From: Apostichopus californicus
Taxonomy: Eukaryota; Echinodermata; Holothuroidea; Aspidochirotida; Stichopodidae
NCBI GenBank assembly: GCA_020650975.1
Contig: JAIPMN010009414.1
Coordinates: 1-20,608 of the forward strand
DNA length: 20,608 bases
Reading direction: 5' to 3'
The notes below the pieces were generated by a model that was not told the DNA's origin, did not search any database, and worked only from the letters and a program-made list of their open reading frames with translations. The translations under genes were made by a program, and so were the position numbers. Positions 1-9,800 of the stretch are shown in pieces; the first letter of the stretch is position 1; every line of letters begins with the position of its first letter.

Positions 1-394
1 TGTGTGTGTGTAATATTCCAGGGTATAATTTATCTGGTATCCATCACAAAATACCATGCAAAATGATCAAATTGCTATAAATATCCAAAGATGTATAGTA
101 CTAATCTACACATGAACTACAGTACAGTATGTCATAAGTGACAAACCGCTACACAAAACATTGACACTAAATTAATTCCTGTATTTTTCATGTATGCATA
201 ATATTGTTATTGAATACTGTTATTGAATGTGATCATTGTGGTTACAGTAACTTGAATCCGGCTAATAAATTCATCACTATTACTGTATATATTAAAAGGA
301 TATTCTGGAGTGATTCAAGATGATCGCTTTGCAAATTTCCTGAAAATTTCCCGAAACTGTAGGCGAAAAAACCACATCCTGATAGCAGTTTGTA

Positions 395-865
395 TTGCGA
401 AGAATGGATGTCATCAGGGCAATTCAGCTGAAAGTGTCTAAATTCTATCAGCGAAACATTTATCGGTTCCTACAGTTCATAAGTAGCTATTTTATTTTGG
501 TTTCCTTGTTATCCTTGTCAAATGCTATGCTCGTAAAAAAAAGAAAGATAACAATATCATTGCTAAAACATCTCTCTTTCAAAAGAGCTGACAAGACTAT
601 CACTTTCCTTTCACCTTTTCTCCAAATCGTTTTTCTCAGTCTGAGTATATCACAAGTATGGAATGCTGACATCAACTTACAGAAATTGAGCAGCTTTCCT
701 GTACACTATACGGTACAGTCCGTCAGTGACGGTGTTTTTACTGTGTATTTGATGATGTCCTTTCAAAGAGCTGAGACAAATGTACCATACACAGCTATAA
801 GTGCTGAAGATATAAATAACTTGATATCATCAGGATCTATGGAAACATATAGGTATACACTTTAA
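395..865 (+). other. Unrecognised 156-codon open frame, probably chance
   Basis: The frame runs from ATG to TAA. The product is hydrophobic near the middle (ISSYFILVSLLSLSNAMLV) and resembles no family I know. It lies antisense inside the ALIX gene, with no visible splice pattern or codon bias. It is longer than most chance frames here, so it is recorded, but I do not call it a gene. Confidence 0.12.
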
Positions 866-1514
866 ACTTTGTTCATATACATATTTGACAATACAGTAGT
901 CCCATTAACAGGGAAAAAATTTATTTTTTTATTTCTTGTTTTGGTTGTGCCTACAATCAGGTCTTGTTTTGTAAGTCCGAAAAAATGTTACAAAATAACA
1001 AAGAATGACCAATATTATGTTCACTATAGGAGAGATACATGTGTAGCTTTTTGTGCCAGTAAAACTGCCCTTTGGGGGGGGAGGGGTGGGGGCGATCATA
1101 TTCATAGGTCTAACGCAATTTTTCCCCCTTCAATACTACCAAAGTGATGATGGGTGAGCCATGATACAAATTTAATAATTTTACCCATTTTGGGGAAATT
1201 AAGATACAACGCAATCTTGATGTAACTAACTAGTCTTCTGCCAGACGATCCCCAAAACTAATTTTGGTTGTCCGAACAGAAATGTGGTCGTCTCGGAGGA
1301 CCATTAAAACTTTGCCCTGACTGGTTAATTACCTTCTGACTCAATGCCATGTCACTGAACTTATATGAAACTTTCAAGCAAATGCTGGAACCTAGGAACA
1401 TCCTGACGGCTTTGTATACAAGTTTCGTATAAAGGATGACTATAGGAAGTGAAAGTAAATTGAATGAAATTAAAATCAGGAAAAAAAACAACCTGAACTC
1501 TGTAACATGTTTAA

Positions 1515-1848
1515 AGGCATACTGTCATGAAGTGTAGTTTATTTAAAGCTTGTATTATCAGCTGGCTTAAAGTCCCAAGTGTTGCCAATGAGCTGGGAGC
1601 CTGAATTAAGTAGTTTCTTTTTCATGTTTTAAAGTGGGAGGGGAGGGTGAACTGGGTGCATGTGGGTTGGCTGGGTGATTTTTCTTTTAATACTGAATAG
1701 TGTGTTGTGTACGTATCGTTTTGTGTACATATACACACATACACGCATTACATAAAACACAAACATGCAAACATGCACACATACACGCGGTCACCCACAC
1801 ATACATGTACATATAAACACACATGACTAGAGCTTGATGAGAGTCCCT
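1515..1848. mobile_element. TTAA-flanked MITE candidate
   Basis: TTAA stands at 1511-1514 and 1849-1852. The left end reads AGGCATACTGTCATGAAG. The right end, reverse-complemented, reads AGGGACTCTCATCAAG. They share AGG, ACT, TCAT and AAG in the same order, with a 2-nt length difference. TTAA duplications with AGG-type ends fit non-autonomous Kolobok or piggyBac-like elements. The interior is CA/ACAT-rich and has no open frame. Confidence 0.5.
1726..1824. repeat. CA/ACAT-rich low-complexity tract
   Basis: Imperfect ACAC, ACATAC and CATG units run for about 100 bp, with interruptions such as ACACGCGGTCACCC. This is a degenerate microsatellite inside the MITE candidate at 1515-1848. Confidence 0.75.
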
Positions 1849-2627
1849 TTAAGAGATGACTCATCACTGGGCAGGTTTAGGCTCACCAGGAATGACGTAC
1901 ACCTCCAATGGAATAATATCCATGTGGGTTTACTTTTACTACCAGCATGGGGTAACCTCAGGTTACAGATAACACACAGCAGTTACTGTACCTCTGACAA
2001 CTGATATTTTAAAACTGATATTTACAGAATGACTGTCTCTCTGTCCCCACTCCAAAACAATGATGACTGTTGCTATGAATCTATCACAAACAACACACTC
2101 TGCTCAGTATTTTTGAAAATGACACCAGAATGAGAGGATAGCAATACTGTGAATAAAACATGGCTACAGAAGAGTCGAAAATGGTTGTCTGGTAGCCCCA
2201 TTCAACTGTACGTATCAGTTGAAACTGTACATGTGCCATGGTGAGTGCCTCGGTTGGCCCATTACATACTCACGTTAAAACACATTCAACTGAATTCATC
2301 TACACTTTTTTTGGAATGCATTGACGCGGCATGCTTGTTACCGTCAAACTTGGTTTGAAAACACAGAGACCTCCAAAAGGGATAACTTAGCAAGTGCTTG
2401 AAAACTATGTGACGGAAAGCAAGGAATTGGTCTTGATGTCACATACTAATCAACAGATGTAGAAATCACCCAGATGTATGAAACCTACACACAACGCATG
2501 CATTATGATATGTATAGGGATTCTGAATGGTAGGCTTTACAGGAAGAGGAAGTAGCCAGAGATATGGATGGGAGGTCAGTTGTGATGCTAAAAGTAAACA
2601 ATATGTGTTCCATTGGGTAGATGGGAA

Positions 2628-2799
2628 ACTAAATGTGTGGAGTGAATACAGTTAAATATCATAAATAGGCTCTATACTGTCCAACCCCGTGGGAATAAAT
2701 TCTCACACAGCATACTAAATGTGTAGAGTGCATACAGCTAAATATCATAAATAGGCTCTATACTGTCCAACCCCGTGGGAATAAATTCTCACACAGCAT
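2628..2799. repeat. 86-bp tandem duplication, two copies
   Basis: Copy 1 is 2628-2713 and copy 2 is 2714-2799, both starting ACTAAATGTGT. They differ at three positions near the start (for example TGTGG versus TGTAG) and are otherwise identical as read, including CCAACCCCGTGGGAATAAAT. This indicates a recent local duplication. Confidence 0.93.
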
Positions 2800-3352
2800 A
2801 TTTCACCTTGCACAAGTATGTAGCTCAATTTGATTTTGCTGCAAGTTATTCCCACCCACCCACACCCTCCCCTCTCTCCCACCTTCCTTTGCACCATTCC
2901 ACAGCTAATCCTCCTGGCCTCATGGCTGACTAGCAAACACAATGCAACCCATACTTTCTTTCACTGATTGCTAACCAGATTAAGACTCTAAATCACAATT
3001 TAAATAGATAATGAATAAATCTAGCTCTGATCTTCACGTTGGAATATTTGTATTAAACCTACATTAAACTCACGCCCAGTAACTCCCTTATCACCTTGTA
3101 ATACTGTGTGGCCATGTCATATCATATACAAGATTTCCTGAAAGCCTGTTTTTGACATGCTGCCAAAGGAATACTGTTACTGAAATTTACAGCAGTTACG
3201 GTGATGTCAAATTATTTGAGACTTCCTTTTATTAAAGGTACATAACATGTTTAACCACCCACTCAGTCTCTAAGAAAGTCTCTAAGAAAGTGTTTCCAAA
3301 TAGAGGGGGTAGTGAAGAAAGGAAAAGGAATAGGAAGTGAAGAATGGAAATA

Positions 3353-3392
3353 GGGGGGGGAGTGGGGGGTGAGGGGCAGGAGGGAGGGAGGG
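3353..3392. repeat. G-rich purine tract
   Basis: Runs of eight and six G, then repeated AGGG units, fill about 40 bp. Four or more closely spaced G-runs make it a G-quadruplex candidate on the plus strand, inside ALIX intron 4. Confidence 0.7.
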
Positions 3393-3693
3393 AAAAAGAG
3401 CAATGAATGATGAGAGTGTGCAAGGTAATATCAGAAGATACAGAAAAGCAAATTTACAACAAAATGGTTGAATGAAAATAGCAAAAAGAAAGCAAAAACT
3501 TGCAGATTTTTCATGACCTTAAATTGTCTGATAACATCACTGTCTGCTATCAATGATTTGAGTGTCAGCCTCACATGATTCTTACAGCTGAATGAATCCC
3601 TGAATGCTTTACTAGTGTACTAACTGATAGTACTCCAGTCTGTACATCTTACTGTAGCCTTTACTCAAGATAATATTCCTATATCTTACAAAC

Positions 3694-3821
3694 CTGATAA
3701 CATTTAGCAGCCTTCTTGAGGGTCTCGTCATCCTCTCCGCTCTGTAGAGCTCCTATGTGGGAATGCAGCGCAGCGATATTGAACAGCACACAGTTCTTCT
3801 CAAAATTTCCATTTGGAGCAG
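3694..3821 (-). CDS. PDCD6IP: ALIX coding exon 4 (to residue 152)
   Basis: The acceptor is tattttag (ag at 3823-3822) and the donor is gtttgt (3693-3688). The 128 nt encode APNGNFEKNCVLFN, then IAALHSHIGALQ, an acidic SGEDDE stretch and TLKKAAKCYQ. CVLFN-AAL and AAK-YQ are hallmark Bro1 positions. The exon ends in phase 0. The next exon, expected to begin with a small-residue AxGAF-like motif, was not found to the left within the window. Confidence 0.93.
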
Positions 3822-6800
3822 CTAAAATACACCACCAAAAAAAACAAAGACACCAAAATTCCTCAATCTTCATTTAAAATATGACAATGAGTGCCAGTGG
3901 TTTTTAAAGAAAGATTCCTGATTGTGACAAGTACTGTTATAACTTTCACTCATTGGAAACATTTATCAGTACATAAACTGCTACAAAAATCTTTGCATAA
4001 ATTTGGGTATTAATACATGGTTAATTTGCATAACTATTTAGCTAGTATTACTCTATGAAAAAAATTCCCCTTGTATTGAGAACCAGAAATTACCAGCTGG
4101 TTTGGTTTGTATCACGTCGAATATCAGCGCAATCTATCGCCACACAAGGTCATAGTGTATAGACCATACACTGATACAGTTGGCTGTAACCTACCATAAT
4201 TCTGAATTAGTCATCACATCAATTTACTACTTGATTAGTATGTATACAAACACACAAATGTATGGCATACATTACATGGATTTCTTAAACCTTGATTAAT
4301 AGCCAATTTGCTATTAGGCTAATACTGATTTCGACCTAATTCAACCTTAATAATGGAAGAAAAGTAATATCCCATAGTGAATATAAAGAACATTACAAAC
4401 AGGTTGATCCCTTTTGATAATTTTAAAACCCAATCAACCTGTGACTATTTGGGTCGTATTTTGGCAATCACATATTATGCACGAGATTCATCAAGAAGAG
4501 ACCATTTTCAAATGTTTGACCACCTAAGACCATAGAGTTCTTCTGCTTCATAACCCGCCAAATATATGCGCTTTAAGTGATCCATCAATTAGAAGGTTAT
4601 TTTCCACCAACCATCCGATTATTTAAGACAGATTTCAAATCTACATCTCTATCTAAAACAACGTGACTCTCTACTCTAAAGCGGTTCTATTTTATTTCTG
4701 CTTTATCGTGAATGACCTTTCACCTTCACCAGATTCGAACAGCAGGGTTTAATTTCTAGTGGATATTCACATAATGCCAGGTAGGTCATTGTTGAGACAG
4801 TTACAACGGTTTTATATTTAACCTATGAACGTTAAGGTACTGTAACAATTCATGTTCTACTGCTTAAAAGATCATTGCAGAAACAAATACTGTACATGCT
4901 AGTGGGTATATATATACTCATACAGGGATGTGCCCAGGATTTCCTGAGTGTCCTGTGGAAGAGGTCTTGAGAAATTTTTCGATTTGTAAAGGTGCTCAGA
5001 TGCCAAATGCTGGCACTTGTGTAGCTTTTTAAGCACATACACAAGTACTAGGTTTGCTAAGAATTTACATTTTTCAATTTTTTTTTCAATTTATGTTGAA
5101 TATATTGTTAGGAATGTCAGAATTTTAGATTTAGTGCTGGGCGGGATTCACGATTTTTAAGACAGTGCTGGGCCGTAATTTTTAGTGCTGGGGGGGCCGC
5201 CCAGTGCCGCCTAGCGTGGGCACATCCCTGCTCATATGTAAACTGTACTGTAAATATACATGTGTATTTACCATACAGACTTCAACAAGCATTTTACAGA
5301 CAACCTTACAACTTTTCCAGTTCATTCTCCAACTTTTAAATCTTCTCAATGTCTGCAAATTATGCTTTAAGTCCAGTAGGTTAGGACCTCCAGGACAGTA
5401 ATATACAAAGCTAATATACAGAAAACCTTTAATATGGAAATATAAGATGTGGTTGGAAAGCAGAACTAATACACTGTCTCCATTTGACCTCTTGCATTGA
5501 CCTTTTCTATTTCTGCTGAATCATGGGCATCTACAAGCCAAGCTTGTGATCAGTTCAAGCTGCCATACTTATACTATTCATTAAGCTACTGTAGCCTATT
5601 ACTGTAAATACAAAAACAGCAAGATTGCTTGCGTTTAATACAGTCAACTTTTATACCAAAAAGGGACTTACTTTGTTTCTTTGTGCTGGAAAACACAGAA
5701 TTTTTTTCAAATGCATCATACCATTTAAAGTTGACTGTGATCTGAAAGGAAGTGAAACAAGGCATTCAAAACCAGAATATATACTCTATTCTTCCCCCAA
5801 AAATATCCTATAAACTTGGAATTAACAATTTCCATGCTTCATTAATCTTGGAAAGATTTGAAACAGGTGGGCAATGTGTGTTGCATACTAACAAGTTGCA
5901 GTGCATATTATACTACATATGGGCAAGACTTCTTAGGTAAAGAGAATGACCCGAAATATTGATTAAAATTGTACACATTTTTATTTGATACTTGGGGACT
6001 GAGAAATTATACTATTACCACACATTGTTCACGAATAATTTAAAATTACAACTGTTCAGAGACAAGCTTGCATGCAACTTTGTAAAACTTTGTAAAACTG
6101 ACCTGGCCTTCTGCGATTGGAAGTTTTCCTTCTAATGCAGCTAGTTGATCGTGGTATCTGAAAAAAAAGAAATAAGAAAGAAATAAGAAACACACAAAGT
6201 AGGAACGGTATATCACTTAATGTTATACAATGTTTTTTCCATAGTAACACCTAGTACACAATGTTACACTCAATTATTTCACACTGTTTACATAATGTTC
6301 ACTACTGTTTATCACAAGGACTTATTACAGTGTGCTGCAAGGTTTACATATTCATTTGGCATTCTACAGAAGCAATATAGATCCATATAAATACCCCTTC
6401 CTGGGTGAAATGCTCAGCTAATTCCAGGCAATGCCACTGGTAAGTCTTTCGGATTTAAGCATGTAATGATTCAGTTAATGGACGGCTTCGTATACATATA
6501 ACTATTAACAAATTTAGAACTAGAAAGTCTAGAATTTGGTCTTTCTTTCCAAGTAAGCAAAGCAATTACAATTTTAGTGCTATCACTGCCAGTGGTGCTG
6601 GTACCCCACAATCCCAAGAACTCAAGCAATGTGAGAGAAATGAAATAATTTTTGAGGAAACAATAGAAATGAATAAAAAATTTTAATAAGAAGAATTATT
6701 CCTGATAAAACCACTCTTCTACTACTTCTCCCTCCCCCCCCCCCCCTTCTTCAAAGAAAGGACTAGTAGTTATTGTAATTTCTGGGGAGGGAGAGAGGAG

Positions 6801-9800
6801 AGGTTAATACATTTATTCTGATTTCACACTAGTAGCCTTCTTTCAACAGTTACCTACATGTACTGTATATGGTTACTGATGCTTTATTGGTATTATTGTC
6901 TGATTTATGTGACAAAATATTAGCTGTACAGTACTAAGTAAGTGTATCTCTTGAGAGGACAGATATTCAGTTTAGAGCATTTTCTGAAATTCTGCATGCA
7001 TAGAAGAAGATCTGACATTGATTATATATATGTACAGTATGTATCGGCAGTAGAGGGATCACATCACTGCACATTACAGAGTCAAGAGGTCGTTTAATGG
7101 GCATTCAGAAAATATAACTTTACGAACTTTACGGAAGAGGATAGGGGAAGTACTGTACTGTATGCCCAACGATACATGTACACTGACCAAATATTTAGAA
7201 GTTCATGTTTATTTAAACAGTATAGATGAGGGCTACAAGATAAACATCGTACCAAGTGGTTTCCTCGCCAATATAGAACAAAGCCTTACTATTGAAATCC
7301 TTTCAAGTATAAAAAAGAATAAATATTTCAGTATTTACGTTCTGGTTACGTTCTTTGACCAAGAGCCACATGTCTTCTTATTTGCACTATTGACCCTTCA
7401 GCAATATTTCACTGAGAAACTTTCCTCAGATACGGTTTTGATGTTAGTTTGCCAAAGCTTCTGAACTCCATCTTTTCAAGACCATATTTTGTGTTTACCA
7501 AACACACTCTAAGTTTGATTAATTAAGACTTTTCAAGGTTTTACATTTAAAAATTGTATACATAGGGCCAAGATGCAAATACTGTACCCTATCACTTTAT
7601 GAGTCTCTGCCAACGGACTGTGATAGAGTGAGTTACAAGCAATAGTGCCATGCTTATTCTACCGATGATAGAGATAGAGTTAAACATCCACACCCTTCAC
7701 AGTTATGCTACTGAGGTTCAAATAAAGTGAACTCTTACTTTCAGTACATAGGCTTGGCTATATGATCATGATGATATACAGTAACTTTGAGATACTAAAA
7801 ACATACAATCTTTTAAAGGGCAGCTGTAATGACGACCTCTCTAATGTTGCACCATACCTTAGTTCTAACCTTCAATTACGTGATTTCATCGATGACCAGT
7901 TTGATCAGATTTAGCCAGAAATTGAAAGAATCATGTATTATAAGAGTCTCCAGTCAAGCTGCTTGAAGAAAGGAAACCTTCCGGAACTTTTGAAGCTTAC
8001 TTAAAGGGTGTGAAGACTCACGTAAAAAGAACCGTCTAATGCCAGTAATCTGACCTAGTTTCGAATGAGGTGTAACAGAAGTTTTTGACATCACCATCGA
8101 TCCCAGAAAATACACACACACAGCTTGCTACCATCGGTAATTAGACACTAGTGTACAGTCAGTACATACAGCTGTGGTCAATACCCACAGCACAGTGTAC
8201 AAACAATACAGCGATGGACATCTCAGGTCCAGCTAAAGATAACAAGGTATCACGTTTCATTACTGTACTGTCTGCATTTTGTAGCGACACAAACAAAACG
8301 TCACTTGCAAGCAACAGATGGCCGCATGCGATTTGGGACGAGTCTTCAATGCCATTAAGTCTAGCCTAATACCCATATGAGGATACATTCAGGAAGGGAC
8401 AAACTAAAACGAATGACAGCGAATGACCGAATGACAATTGACTTTGTACAGGGTTAATTATCATTCGCGAATGACAGCGAATGACAGCGAATGACACCGA
8501 ATGACAACGAATGACCACGAAGGACAGTGGTGAGAAGAGATAGAATGATTTATCGTCGGGAAACAGAGGCTATAGAATCTGTGCAACGCAGAGCAACTAA
8601 ATTAGTGCCAGGATTATGTAGTCTGCCCTATGAACAGGGACTCTGAGAACTGAACCTTTTTTCCTTGTCACATAGACGTTTGAGAGGTGATATGGTGTTT
8701 GTTTATAAGTATTTGAATGGACTGATAATTTCTACCCATGACCTGTTTATAAGATCACATGGATCAGTTACGAGGGGTCACTCCTACGAGTTAGTTAAAC
8801 CTAGAGTGAACACTTCGCTTCGTCAAAAGAATTTTATGCAGAGATCTATTAGTTATTGGAATTCTTTGCCAGAACATGTTGTTAATTCTCCCTCTTTGAA
8901 CTGTTTTAAATCGAGGCTTGATTCATTCTGGAAGGATAAACCTGGAGTGTTTGATTTTCAACAGTAACTTCTGGAGTTTAATTTGTGGAGTTTATTTTTC
9001 TGTGGAGCGGTGAAATGGCCTTTGGCCAACAGCATCGAAGTTGATGATGATGATGATGATGAGTGGAGTAAATGCGGTTATTTGTTTTCTGCTCAAAAAT
9101 GATTTGAGGAAAATCGCATGTTACGTGGTTTCAGGGTTTTGGTGTAATTTACGGATAGAAACCACAGGGAAAGTTTTTGTGTGAGAATGCGCTTGAGTGC
9201 TGTGCTTTTGACATTTACCTCTGTAGATTTATATAGAAAGATAACTGAAGCCGTTTCAAGATTATTGTACTGTTAGTTTCTAACAATTAATATCGGAAAA
9301 ATGACGTTAAATTTACTTTTTAAAATCAGACTTACAATTTCGCTTACTATAAGGTGCGTTTGTATCTTGTCCGTACTTTACTAGATCTGTAAGCCACGCA
9401 CTTCGCGTCCACTCGGTTTGCGTGGCTTTAAAATACCCACGAAGTCTGAACTGTGATATCCGGTTGAAGCAAATGTCTGTGCTGTCATTATTGTCATTCG
9501 TTTTAGTCAACGCAATTTTTTAGTGTGTACAACATATTGTCATTTGTTATGTGTAACGCCATTGTCATTCGTTTTAGTAACACCCTTCAGGAAAAAACCT
9601 CACATTATAAAAGTGTTATTTCCTTCTTTCAATGTGGCTGTGGCAATTTGAACTTTTAAGTGTTGCTTTGTTCATTAAAATTGCATTTCAAAGGGTGGTC
9701 ACAATTTGGATTTCAAACACAGCAACTAACCTAAGAAGTAAGAACTAAGATGTCTATCATTGCAACATGTGTACAGCCTACAGGACTTGAAGTTACAGGT

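Larger units (their letters stand above)
1..3693 (-). other. Part of ALIX intron 4 (right portion; left end outside window)
   Basis: This is non-coding sequence following exon 4 in the direction of transcription. It contains an unexplained 156-codon open frame at 395-865, a TTAA-flanked MITE candidate (1515-1848), an 86-bp tandem duplication (2628-2799) and a G/A-rich tract (3353-3392). Both strands were scanned by eye for a further Bro1 exon without success. Confidence 0.7.
8396..9585. mobile_element. Composite non-autonomous DNA transposon carrying a LINE fragment
   Basis: The direct repeat TTCAGGAA (8388-8395 and 9586-9593) flanks an 1190-bp unit exactly. Both ends begin GGG and, after four mismatches, share the 16-bp core ACTAAAACGAATGACA. 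The left side has an array of GAATGAC units. The right side has GTCATTCGTTTTAGT twice (9493-9507 and 9564-9578), like clustered subterminal transposase sites. A 10-bp stem with an 18-nt loop lies at 9391-9428. There is no transposase. The centre is the 3' end of a CR1/L2-like LINE. An 8-bp duplication fits hAT, P or Merlin; the ends do not decide between them. Confidence 0.8.

Noticed and set aside
1258..1491. 77-codon minus-strand frame considered as the next ALIX exon
   Set aside because: The translation lacks the AxGAF and LAQAQE-type motifs expected next in Bro1, and it has no suitable phase-0 acceptor that I could support.
4726..4745. tRNA B-box-like GTTCGAATCTGG (minus strand)
   Set aside because: No A box or cloverleaf arms could be built around it at the right spacing.
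7162..7464. 100-codon plus-strand frame in ALIX intron 1
   Set aside because: No recognisable domain, no splice context, and AT-driven composition.
7813..7830. TTAAAGGGCAGCTGTAAT as another TTAA-element end
   Set aside because: No mirrored partner next to a TTAA could be found, so no element is called.
8469..8528. CRISPR-like array
   Set aside because: Units are only 10 bp with no spacers, inside a eukaryotic transposon end.
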